Numbered from the stretch's first letter, positions 1-9,376 are shown. The stretch is 16,333 nucleotides of DNA from Cytidiella melzeri (GCA_022592445.1 JABYQR010000617.1:1-16333), one strand, 5' to 3'. Numbers and translations: made by a program. Notes: generated by a model not told the origin, from the sequence alone.

Positions 1-769
1 TCTTTTTCTTTCTATTCTTGCTCTCTCTGTCGCACCTTACTTTGTTCGTTCATCTCGTTCATTCGTTCGCACTGCATAATTATTTCGCTGTTTCATTACC
101 CCCCAGGCTCCACGCGTGTATTTATCACCTAGCACGGTACTGCACGATACGATATTCCTGTACTATTTGTGTTCACTGGTCTGATACATTGAGGTCGCTG
201 CTGCTGATATATATGTATACGGATAGTTGGTATACGCACGGACTCTGACAATGGGTGTTACATGAGCGGTCGTGAATGGGTATGAATAGATTATGTAGGC
301 TTGATCACTCGGAGACCCTGTGATGCGCAGGGGAAACGATATCCTCCGAGTCAGAGCTCCTGTAAGCTGGTGCCCAGTCCGGGCCAGAAGTTATTCCAGC
401 CACTTCCATGGTTGTAAAAAGTTACACGTAGTCGGACTGTGCCGGAGTGCGTCAAACGTTGATCGGAGCTACTCGGCATTGCAGTGCCGTGATGCATCTG
501 GCAAGGCGGCGACTTCGAATTGCCACCCAGCTCGTCGTCCGCCTCCGCGTGATTCACACGCGTCCGCCTATCATTATGAGAGTGGCTGTCAAAGACTTAT
601 ACTCATGAAACCCGCTTCATGACGAACGGCAGGCGTGATGGCCCTACACTCTTTCTAGTCTGGAAAAGAGCAGAGGTTCGCGAATTGTTTGAACGAGCCG
701 CACGAAACGGAACCAAAGCGGAGCCTGATCGAAGACAGGCGGAGCCAAAGCGGACAGCGGAGCTACAGT
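1..769. other. left intergenic region, no convincing gene
   Basis: Short open frames exist here on both strands, the longest being 100 codons at 320-622 (+). None shows a recognisable motif, plausible splice structure or family resemblance. The only structured parts are the diverged direct repeat at 157-303, described separately, and a G/A-rich stretch at about 713-754 where the motif CCAAAGCGGA occurs twice (713-722 and 745-754). The latter lies upstream of the NTPase gene and may belong to its promoter. Confidence 0.5.
157..303 (+). repeat. diverged direct repeat, left copy
   Basis: This segment aligns with 3178-3336 in the same orientation, with small indels and scattered substitutions; I judge roughly 75-80% identity by eye. 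Shared blocks include CTGTACTATT, GCTGCTGATAT, GGTATACGC, AATGGGTGTTACATGA and GTGAATGGGTATGA. Because the right copy lies about 300 bp downstream of the NTPase stop codon, the left copy may be the 3' flank of a second, tandem gene copy off the left edge. A dispersed repeat is the alternative. Confidence 0.75.
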
Positions 770-785
770 CGATCTACGTAGATCG
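770..785. promoter_or_regulatory. 16-bp perfect palindrome upstream of TATA box
   Basis: CGATCTACGTAGATCG is a perfect 16-bp inverted repeat about 30 bp upstream of the TATA-like sequence at 815-821. Its position suggests a binding site for a dimeric regulator of the downstream NTPase gene, but no specific factor can be named. Confidence 0.3.
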
Positions 786-814
786 GCAATAATGAAGTAG
801 TCGGGGGCGACTAA

Positions 815-821
815 TATAAAG
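815..821 (+). promoter_or_regulatory. TATA-like box of the NTPase gene
   Basis: TATAAAG stands about 150 bp upstream of the proposed ATG at 968. It is followed by a pyrimidine-rich stretch (about 845-880) that could hold the transcription start. This is a plausible core promoter, recognised by position and sequence only. Confidence 0.4.
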
Positions 822-967
822 CTATAATTGCGAGCTGTTGCAATGCGTTCCCCTATCACTCATATTCCTTGTCTTTCTAGCCTGCAAATACCTCACACAT
901 CCATCTCACCAAACCTACTCGCACCGTTGAAGCCACCAAGCGCAGCCAGTCGACAGAGTCTAGGGTC

Positions 968-2882
968 ATGGCACAAGTCCACATCGCACAACTCCAGAAA
1001 ATGTACGAGGATTTTGGGGCGAGTGTATCCTGAGATACCCTTTAGTCATGGAGACACAAATTACACCTTTTTCGAGCCAGGAGAGCTCAAAAGCTCTTTC
1101 CCTTCATACGCAGCGAGTACATACTCATTCGCGACGAGTACAAATATGCCTACGCCCACATAGACGACGCGCATCGGCATTATGCCAGCACTGGTTGGCT
1201 GCTTGGCTATGCGGTCACAGGGCAGCCCGGCATTGGTGAGTCTGCTCTCATTCCTTTCCTCAGCTGTTGCTCACTCAGCGCCGCTCGCGTGTAGGAAAAT
1301 CCACCTTTCTTGCTTATGTTCTCAGAGAACGCCTTCAGCGCAAGCTCCCAACAGCTGTGGAAATGCCCGGGAAATCCTCAAAATATGTCCTGTTCAGCAA
1401 CCAAGGCGTTGAAGTATACAAACACAATGAACTACCCTACCAAGATGAGAACGCGCGACTCGCCAACGTCTGGGCCCTCTCGAACTCGACGTCGGCTACC
1501 CCGACACCATGCAATGCGTTTCGTTTGTCGCACGCTGTACTCATCCAAGCTACCCCTCCCATCAAACAACGTTGGAGGAAGAGGCGCTTTGGGCGTCTGT
1601 ATGTGATGGACGTCTGGACGCCTGGGGAAATTGGTGCTGTATTGTACGTCCTCGATTTGTGCTATTCCTGTGTTGGACTAAACCTGCATAGGGAGAAAAT
1701 TGGTTTTGATACCACTCGCGGACAGCAGCTCGTGAACAAGTACGGTCCGTGCGCACAGACAATCTTTTCCTTGATGGAAAATCCTGCAGAAGAGGCCAAT
1801 GTTGTAGCAGCAATCACCGCAGCGGTGACGAAAGTGGTCGCAAATGTGCATTACACACCAACCTCCTGGATCGTGTCCGACAGGGCCCCTGACGGTGATG
1901 TGCCCTATTTACTCTTTCTTCGCCCCGAGTCTAGAGAAATTCGTGGAATGTGGCGGACATATATTCCAACCACGTCCATGGTTTCCATACTTGCCGATGC
2001 TATCGTTGCAAAACCAATACAGGAGCAAAGTCTGCTATTCAGGAACCTGACGCTAGCATATGATACCAAGTCCGTGACGGGCTGTTTGTTTGAAAACTTC
2101 ATGCACACGCATTTCACAACCGCTGGCGAGCCCACCATGTTCTGCTTCGACAAGATGAGCATAGAAAGCAGGATCACAGGCTTCACAAGCCATCACTTTA
2201 TTGCCGGTACCTTTGCCCAACTGCAGACATCGACCCCTCCCTTTTACTGGCGGCCCGGGAGTCGTGAATTTCTACCAGGGATTGACAGCGTCCTGAGTAC
2301 CCCTGACATACTTTGGGTATTTCAAGCAAACATCGGGCATCGTAGCGGCGATGTTTCGGTCAACAGAGGTTTGAAGCTCTTGGCCCGTCACCTTGGGCCC
2401 AAAGCCGTAGGGCGAATGCGTCTGGTGGTTGTCGGCTCAATCTGGGATGATCTTCGTGCGGTCGTTGACAGCATGGGGGACATCTGGCAAAACATTCCTG
2501 CGTACACCTGTCAGCTCATCTTTGGCGTCTCGGAATCAATGGTGGGCAATTATCAAGCACAGATCGAAGGAGTACGCTGCTCTTTCTTAATATGGTGTGC
2601 ATGCATAGCTCACTACTCTCTGTGCAGACCCACTTGTACGATTCCAGCTTTTTGGACGCCGACGAGTCCGAGGTAAGCCACTAAAGTCAGAAAAAAAAGA
2701 TCTCGACACTAATCATTGAGCAGACAGGAGACGAGGACCCGCTCACCTATGTTAGCAGCAAAGAGGAGGTCAACGAACCAATTGTTGAACCTGCGCCGAC
2801 ATCGAGCAGAAAGCGCAAAATTTGGCCAATTTCCGGGCCCTCCGTCACGACTCGCTCAATGCGTCGGAAAACAGGCCGTTAG
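968..2882 (+). CDS. Crinkler/RHS-like P-loop NTPase with nuclease-like C-terminal domain; N-terminal frameshifts likely
   Basis: Exons 968-1235, 1295-1643, 1692-2571, 2628-2672 and 2724-2882 join in phase to 567 codons. Intron 1 splits the Walker A loop, restoring GQPGIGKST (residues 85-93) when spliced. Family-like segments follow: LFSNQGVEVYKH, TPTPCNAF, YVMDVWTPGEIGA and LVNKYGPC. Near the C-terminus, D411 and FQAN (416-419) followed by GLKLLARHLG and RMRLVVVG resemble the restriction-endonuclease-like domain of Crinkler-RHS effectors, a lineage-expanded class in agaricomycetes. The tail is acidic, then basic (SSRKRK 541-546), suggesting nuclear targeting. Oddity: the frame opened at the ATG meets TGA at about 1031, the conserved-looking text NYTFFEPGELKS lies one frame over, and the original frame resumes at LFPFIRSEY (1094). 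This suggests two compensating indels, a decayed 5' end or sequence error. The effector-class assignment is from memory of motifs. Confidence 0.62.
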
Positions 2883-3375
2883 TATGACCGAAATGGAGAA
2901 TATACGTCTGGTAGTAGCGGCAGAACTTTACGACGCAGGAGATAGTGTCGCCTGAAAGGGGCGAGGTGTGCAGGATATCGCGAAGATCGTTCGCGAAGAT
3001 GCTGTCACTGAGGTTTTTCAGGTGCGGAGGCCCGTCTCCAGCATGGTACATCAATACAATACATACATTTCCGTCTATAATCCAGCAAATGAAACAGTTC
3101 GCTTACCTCGGGGTGATTTGAGTCAACGTTTAAACGTTCACTTGCCGTTGTGAAGAGATCGGAGGGTTCGAAATAATTCTGTACTATTATTGTCCATCGA
3201 TCTTGAGCCGATAATGCAATGAGGCTGACCGCTGCTGATATAACTGTACATGGACAGATGGTATACGCTTGAAACTCTAATAATGGGTGTTACATGAACG
3301 GCTGTGAATGGGTATGAGAATAGAATGGGTAGCCTTAGATTATAGAATGTGCAATGTGCATGTCGTCAAGATCTT
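2883..3375. other. convergent intergenic region between NTPase gene and TRK gene
   Basis: The NTPase gene (+) and the TRK gene (-) end towards each other here, so both 3' untranslated regions must lie in this stretch. It contains the right copy of the direct repeat (3178-3336) and a perfect 14-bp palindrome, AACGTTTAAACGTT, at 3125-3138. I see no coding feature. Confidence 0.55.
3178..3336 (+). repeat. diverged direct repeat, right copy
   Basis: This is the partner of 157-303 in the same orientation. It starts about 295 bp after the NTPase stop codon, so it is downstream non-coding sequence of that gene. The two copies bracket about 2.9 kb containing the NTPase gene. Confidence 0.75.
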
Positions 3376-6300
3376 CTAAACCGGGGCTTCACTGGATGTT
3401 CGAACGTTTTGATCATCCGTACTACTTGATCGCCAGGATCGTTTCTGAAGCTTCTGCGCAGGGCTTTTCTCCGAAAAAGAGGAGACCCTCCTCGACCGAT
3501 GTGATTGTTGGGTGGAAGTCCTTCGTAAGTTGTGCTGATGGCTTCCTTCCTCATCCTCATCCTCCTGATCCAAACTATCATTGTTGCGAAACTCGAAGGG
3601 GAGAATCACAGCACGGTCGATGGCGACAGGGAGACCACGGTGCCGGCCTCGGAGCATGACGAGGCATATGATGAGCTTAGATAAAGGCCTCAAGGCGCCG
3701 GAGAAGGAATAGTCCGCCTGATGATGCCATGGTTGAGACGTTGAGAGACGAGCACGCTTCACAGGCGAAAGAAGTGCGTGGGAAACTCACGTATGGAACT
3801 CCCAGTGACAAGCCGACGGTTCCGTACGCAGATACGAGCTCGAAGACTTTGGTAAATGCGAGTTTGGTCAGGTCTTCCGATAACGTGCTGATGGTTCAAA
3901 GAAATCACTTACGAATGACGAATATGTTGAACCACGTTGCCTTGTCGTCGGCATCGAGGTTATCGCGCTTTTGAAGAGCGAGCTAGTCAGTAAGCATTCA
4001 CAGCAGCGACGATGGGGCTTTTACTCAGACGCACCTCTATGATGCAAACGAGGAAAAGGGCTAACCCTAGCCACCACATGTCTGGGCAAAGTGACATTAA
4101 CAACGTCGACTGAACATACAAGTGAGGATCGCACTCACCAAATGACAGCTGTCGGCGCATGTGCATCGCCAGGTACCGGCTCCATATGGTTGCTCTGCTA
4201 CCACCGACGTTAAATTCCTCCTCGTCAAAAAAATGATTGTCATCCTCCTCAAAGACTCCAAGGGACCTTTCCTCGTACACGTTGGTAGACCGTACGCTGA
4301 CAATAATTTAGTGCAAGATCGCACGAGCTAAGATTATTGTGTTTTACCTCATGGCTATGGGATCTGCCCAACGACGGTTAAGCAACATAATCGAAGCACT
4401 CAAAAGACGGAAGAGTTACTCACACACACTGACGTACATCATGATGACGTACAGAACCCTATAACACCGTCTGTCTCAGCACGCAAACCACAAACTCCAA
4501 TGTAACCACTAGAGAAACTCACTTTACCGCAGGAGCCAAAGCAGACAGAGCAACTGTACCAAACCCTGCCGCACGCACAGCGGTAGCTTGCAACAAGCCC
4601 AGAAGGACGCGTACGCCGGTGGGTATGTCCGAGATTGCAGGGTTGCCAATGTCGAGCACCAAGAAGAAGAACCAATCTGTCAAGCTACGAGGGATTTCAT
4701 GCAGTATTTAGCTGTGACAATAAAGGCACAGAGTGTTCGAAACACGGAACGTACTTGAGGATGAGCAGAACTATGAAAAGGAACCATGTTTGGTGGGATG
4801 GGAACAGGTATATGAAGCAACGCCTTGGATGATCGAGTAGGAAATGTAGCGTCTCGTTGAGGCGTGAACGTTTCGGGACTATCTTGCTGAGCGACCAGCT
4901 GCGAAGAGCAGAAGATTGGCCTTCTTTCGCTTAGCAGTGCCGAAGGGAACTTACATTGAGAACCGTAAACTAGACCGTCATGCGATCGAAATTAGCGACT
5001 TGTTTACTATTACCTAGATGGCATTCATGGACATACAAGATAGGCTACAAGCAAAACGAACGTCAGAAGCAGCACAGACATCGCTGGACATAGAACACCT
5101 ACGAACGCAGTGTTACCGGCCAGAATCAAGAAGATTAAGAATACAATCATAGGATAAGCTTGCTGGAACGGGACAATGGATTGGTCCTGCAATGACATGC
5201 CAGTGTTCGTGTACGCAGACACGACCTGAAATAATGAGAACCTGAAGAATTAAACATTCAGATAGCGCACAAGTGATGATCTCGTCGTTGACTCGAAAAA
5301 ATTACCAAGCAGGAGCCACGAATTTGTGCAGAATGGGAGGGGTAAAATCTGCATGCCATCGCGGTATCGACATGTAAGGCGCGATGACAATGAACGCTAG
5401 GAGCTGTGTGCCGATATGATACTATTACCACGGCCATAATCAGTATGCGAGCTGTCAGTCCTAAAAAGTGTGACGTACTCCGGCTACGATCCACAACAAA
5501 GCCGAGAGACTGCGATACTCCACCCCGCCGAGCTCTTCCAGCTCTTCGCGAGCAAGTTGTCGAAAGTCCGAGTTGCGCCCGACGACAGCCTCGAAGGAGA
5601 TGTAAGGCACTAACCGAGCACCTGGTGTAAGGTTACCAGCGCTTTGGGATCCAATTGTCTGCGTCCTCGGAACGGTCACTGTCCTTCTGAGGTTGCTCCT
5701 AAGATTGGGAAACCAGTGGTCGATGGCTCGTGAGATGATCTCGTGAGGCATAGGAAACCCTCCGAATCCGCGGTGTTTCGTCCGTTTGGAGCGATAGGTG
5801 TGTGTGGTGTCGGTTCGAGGGAGGGTACCTGTGCGCTGCATCGTGCCAGAGCGCGGCATCGTGCTCGTTCGAGGCATGGTAGAGGTCCGAGGGATTGAGC
5901 GAGCGAGCGAGATATCTCTTAGTGGGCTGGGTCCTGCGTTATTCAGTTTAGGTGGATATTGAGAAGTGCACGCCATTTTATGGACTTACGGTGATTCTGA
6001 GATGTACCACCTTCGCCGGTGATGTTTTCGGTGTCTCGTCCCGGTCTGAGAGTCGGTGCAAATTCGACGGTATGAGTACGCGGGAAACCTTCGGCACCAT
6101 GCCGAGCGCGGAGGTGATTCGGCAAAGGACCAGCACCATCTACGAACTTGTGTAAACTTTATGCATTCAAAGAGCATATGCTGATCCTTACCATGAGCTG
6201 TGCCAGGAAGGTCTCCATTGCCCTCTCGAAGTATGTGCCTTGCGCACTATTGTTGAGACTATATGCGCATGAAAATGAAAGGTGCTCACTTTTCCTGAGC

Positions 6301-7173
6301 AATGCTATCCTCCGAGTCGAAAGCCTCTAGAGTCCGAGCCAACTCAGCCTCAGTTGCATCCGAGACGCTTTGCGCTGCCAACGACCCTTCCTGACTAGTC
6401 CCGCTGGCAGCCACCTGTCTGCTCTGACTCTCGCTGATAGTTCCGCTAGGGTTGATTAATTTCGGGGCGTCATCCATCCTCCTTATCATATCAGGGCGTA
6501 CACGGGCTGTTCCAGACCGTCCTCTAGTATGCCCGTGTTCAGTCTGGGCGTTCTCCGAGCTGTTAGTGGCTTCGGGTATCGTGGACAGCTTCGGATTTGC
6601 GAGAAGTCTTGCAGCCTTTTTCCACCAAGGCAAAAAAGTGATTTCAACCGGCACGTTCACTTTCTGTTTCACTCTACGCGCAAGTTCTGCCTGCACGACG
6701 TGTCGGAACTGGTTTGAGAACATTTTGCGTCGCACGTAAACCATGACCCACGATACGACGACCTGCGTATGTGTCGGAAAGCGTGCACTCGAGCATCGAA
6801 AAAGTTATGACGCACAGGACTTCCCACACACATCTGCAAGAACAGAATGACCTGCTGCCATGGTGTCAAAGAACTCAAGTCGACCGTCGCAAGACCGCAG
6901 ACGGTCACTGCACTAACGCAATTGAACAAGGAGTCGACGTAGGAGATCTTTGTAGATCCATTGCTTGCGTAGAATATGCCAGAGCATATCAGAGGAGTGA
7001 AGGTGCTATAAGGATATCACTGTGAGGTGTTTATGCCACTGGTATGAGTGGATCCGCGCTCACAAAAAGAGTAGATGTATCCTGTAGAAGTTGAGGTGTC
7101 CCTTCGCATATTGTCCCCATCGAGCAAAAAGGTCATTCCAGGTCGTGAATGTGTGGGATGCCCAAGGAGGCAT
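3376..7173 (-). CDS. trk1: TRK-family potassium transporter, 19 exons
   Basis: Plasma-membrane K+ uptake protein of the fungal TRK/HKT superfamily. Exons, 5' to 3': 7173-7064, 7005-6816, 6762-6290, 6222-6192, 6146-5990, 5933-5479, 5421-5306, 5241-5103, 5044-5037, 4969-4955, 4898-4755, 4684-4523, 4458-4424, 4363-4348, 4296-4139, 4081-4035, 3967-3913, 3846-3791, 3717-3376. All phases agree, giving 902 residues. The four pore loops each keep their filter glycine: VSAVTVCGLATV (67-78, G74), SAYTNTGMSL (519-528, G525), ATAVRAAGFGTV (646-657) and AYGTVGLSLG (777-786). Other family segments are HLNFYR, GGFPMPHEII, VVGRNS, ELGGVEYRSL, LDHPRRCFIYLFPSHQTWF, NVYEERSLGVF and RGRHRGLPVAIDRAV. A long hydrophilic loop lies between the first and second membrane-pore-membrane units. 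The ATG at 7173 is the first in frame after an upstream stop. Exon 17 could instead start at 3982; the chosen acceptor gives the family-like IIERDNL. Nothing suggests decay. Confidence 0.93.
5803..5892 (-). repeat. in-frame hexapeptide repeats in the TRK cytoplasmic loop
   Basis: Residues 335-364 of the TRK model consist of five consecutive six-residue units: PRTSTM, PRTSTM, PRSGTM, QRTGTL and PRTDTT. They fall in the long hydrophilic loop between the first and second pore units. The pattern gives regularly spaced basic residues next to Ser/Thr, suggestive of a kinase-substrate array, but this is inference. Confidence 0.75.
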
Positions 7174-7698
7174 GTACAGGTGCAAAGGGGTAGAGTGTGG
7201 TGGCGGTGCTAGTGCCGACTTTGTTGCAGGAGTGGTCAAGATGTTTGATGAGACGAGATAAGTAGTAGTGGACTAAAAGACGATGCTTTCATGAAGTACA
7301 AAACAAAGGATAGATGGTGACTAGCGGATGATTCACAAACGAACTTGAGACGGAGCTTTTAGGGTGTGCAAGTGAGCAGTATGAGCAGCTCGGTGCTCAA
7401 CCTGTACAAAAAAATAAAATAAATTCCGCGCGCTATCACTTAAGCATAAGTTACATCACAGACTTCATATTGTCGGCTTCTACATTCACCGTCGCTCTGC
7501 GGGACTTCGAGCACGATCTTGCGTCATTCAGAAGGTGCTATTATTGCAGCTGTGATACATGATAAACCGCTGATAGAAATAATGGCATTGCGAGTAAAAT
7601 AAATGAGGCTAGGTACTTATCCTTGAATGAATCAAACGACTGAGAGATATGGTCATAAAATGGTTGTCCAAGTACAATAGATGACGCCAATAGATGCC
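7174..7698. other. intergenic region: TRK 5' region and opsin-related 3' region
   Basis: This stretch separates the co-oriented opsin-related gene (upstream, stop at 7699) from TRK (ATG at 7173). It must hold the opsin-related terminator and the TRK promoter. An A/T-rich run at about 7407-7424 is present. I see no clear TATA box, no standard AATAAA on the minus strand just after the opsin-related stop, and no coding feature. Confidence 0.5.
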
Positions 7699-8684
7699 TT
7701 AAACCTGTCCAGCCTCCTGAGCCTTCGTGGGGCGGCCCATGGCAGCGGTGTCGGTGTACTTGCCAGACGTAAAGCCAAAGGCGGCGTAATCGACGGCATG
7801 AAGTTTAAAGAGGAAGAAGAGAAGGAAGAAGGGGCCAGTAATGCAGTCGAGGATGCCGTACCAGATCATCTCGGATGTGGCCGAGATGACATTCGCGCCC
7901 TCGCACAGAGCCCAGCAGATGGGGTAGGTGAGCAGCATGAAGGCGAAAGCGGACGAGGTAATGCGGAAGCCGACGCAAAAAGCGCCGTCGGCGGCGAAAG
8001 TCGTCCGGGGTGCGTGCCAGAGCAGCACGTACCTAAGGAAAGTGTTAGACTCAGATTGTCTGTTTTGGAGGTGGTAAAACTTACCAGATGTAGAAGAGTG
8101 CGGCGCAGCCAAATGTGAAGAATCCCCACTTATAGGTGCTCTCAACGAGTGCTCCGACGAGTCCGCAGACGACGAGGAAGATGGCCATGAACAATGTTGT
8201 GAAGATTTCAGAGAGGGAGAGGCCGGTAGTGAGGAGAACAGAGAGAAGCAGGAGAGGGAAGGTAAGGAACCACTGGATGTATCTCACATACTACAGTAGA
8301 CAGCTATTAGTGGACATATTGCATTGAGGCATGACAGAAACGTACCCAGATCTGACGAGTCTCTCCGTTGCCGCGGAACTCGGTGACTATGGGAGTAGCA
8401 CCGAGATCAGACGCCATGCTGAAGTACGCGAGACTGGATGTAGCGAGGACGATGATGGCAAGCTGGTGGAAGAGGCGGGTACCACGAGAACGCTTGATTG
8501 TATGGCAAGTTAATTGAGAAAATGGGAAGGAGGAAGGTAGTTGGCATACCATGAAGTTCAAGACGACAGTGATCAGAAGAGTGAATGCCATGAGAGCGAA
8601 GGCTGCCCATAGCCAGTCTGAGCCGTGGGTGCCGATGTGAAGAGCGGCATCAGGTGGGTTGAGGTTGAGTGCGTCGTTTGCCAT
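7699..8684 (-). CDS. HSP30/YRO2-type opsin-related protein, no retinal lysine
   Basis: Seven-helix membrane protein of the microbial-rhodopsin fold, opsin-related (HSP30/YRO2/ORP) branch. Exons 8684-8550, 8492-8346, 8290-8085 and 8032-7699 give 273 residues; the introns are 52-57 nt and one has a CTAAC branch site. Helices lie at roughly 23-45, 55-75, 95-116, 121-143, 149-170, 186-208 and 214-239. Helix C reads YVRYIQWF..TFPLLLLS: R97 matches bacteriorhodopsin Arg82 and P106 is kept, but the Asp85 position is Q100 and the Asp96 position is S111. Helix G reads WYGILDCITGPFF: D225 matches Asp212, while the Schiff-base lysine (Lys216) is G229. It therefore should not bind retinal covalently or pump protons. 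Yeast relatives are stress-induced and HSP30 modulates the plasma-membrane H+-ATPase; that role is inferred here. The start ATG at 8684 has a good context (GCAATGGC). Confidence 0.93.
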
Positions 8685-8779
8685 TGCGACTGGACTGGAG
8701 AGGGGAGAAGAGGTGTTCGACGGAGGAGAGGATGTCTGAGGTAGCTGAGTGAAGAACCCTTCGACATGGCCTTCGTCTT

Positions 8780-8785
8780 CTTATA
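8780..8785 (-). promoter_or_regulatory. TATA-like box of the opsin-related gene
   Basis: On the minus strand TATAAG (within GTTATAAGAAG) lies about 100 bp upstream of the ATG at 8684. This is a reasonable distance for a fungal core promoter plus a short leader. Support is positional only. Confidence 0.4.
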
Positions 8786-9081
8786 ACGCCCTCGAGACTC
8801 TTGCGGCCGTCATTGTATGCAGCGTACATGGCCCTAGACCAACCGTACTACGCGTTCACTTCCATGTAAGTACGCCCGACGCCAAAAATGTCCTGCGAGA
8901 GTCGCCTCGGACGAGAGTGTCCAGCAGGTTGTCCAAGTCGGCCGACAATGCAGACCATGACGGCATGAATTGAACACTGGGTCATGAGTCGGCCGCACTA
9001 TGCTGTCCAAGACGAAGACAATCGCGCTGCGAGTGAGTGCAAAAGGTAACAAGGCGTTGTCGTAGTGGAAGGTGTAAGTAC
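8786..9081. other. remaining left half of the divergent promoter region
   Basis: This is non-coding sequence between the opsin-related TATA box and the transposon. A minus-strand open frame at 8834-9217 runs across the transposon boundary and shows no family motif, so it is not a gene. Before the insertion this stretch would have continued directly into 14345 onward. Confidence 0.5.
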
Positions 9082-9090
9082 AGTAGTGGG
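9082..9090 (+). repeat. 9-bp target-site duplication, left copy
   Basis: AGTAGTGGG directly precedes the left terminal inverted repeat and recurs exactly at 14336-14344 after the right one. The bases further out differ (C versus T on one side, A versus C on the other), so the duplication is exactly 9 bp, as typical for Mutator-like transposition. Confidence 0.93.
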
Positions 9091-9376
9091 ACTTGACGTT
9101 AATCTCCCACCCAATTGTCAGCACTAAACAAACTCCGCTAGGCGCGGGCTGATGGCGCCAAACCGAGAGCTCGGCGCGGGACTTAAGATGATTTTCAGAG
9201 CGCGGCGAGCCCGTCAATAGGTGTACAACAGGTTCCGCAAAAATACATAGAATAACAAAGAGTACATTTTGAGTCTATAGAAATGATGCCTTGAGATACA
9301 TAGGATAACAAAGAGTACATTCTTAACATCATAACAAAGAGTACATTGTAAGTCTATAGAACTGATGCCTCAGACT
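9091..9376 (+). repeat. left terminal inverted repeat
   Basis: It pairs with 14051-14335 in inverted orientation across its whole length. The outer part is GC-rich (around GGCGCGGGCTGATGGCGCC). The inner part holds three copies of ATAACAAAGAGTACAT (starting 9252, 9305 and 9331) between repeated GTCTATAGAA and TGATGCC blocks, which are candidate transposase-binding sites. The transposase stop codon sits at its inner edge. Confidence 0.93.

Noticed and set aside
320..622. Plus-strand open frame of 100 codons near the left edge
   Set aside because: No motif, no splice signals and no family resemblance. It begins just after the repeat copy and looks like random open frame.
3125..3138. 14-bp palindrome AACGTTTAAACGTT downstream of the NTPase gene
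   Set aside because: It lacks a T-run or a separated stem-loop to argue for a terminator, and there is no promoter nearby on either strand. It is probably chance in an A/T-rich stretch.
7681..8118. Plus-strand open frame of 145 codons antisense to the opsin-related gene
   Set aside because: It mirrors the coding strand of a well-supported gene and has no family features.
8740..8782. GAA/TTC triplets that recall heat-shock elements near the opsin-related gene
   Set aside because: The spacing does not follow the alternating nGAAn/nTTCn pattern, and the triplets lie between the TATA box and the ATG rather than upstream.
8834..9217. Minus-strand open frame of 127 codons left of and into the transposon
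   Set aside because: It crosses the target-site duplication and terminal repeat boundary, so it could only be a chance fusion. No motif is visible.
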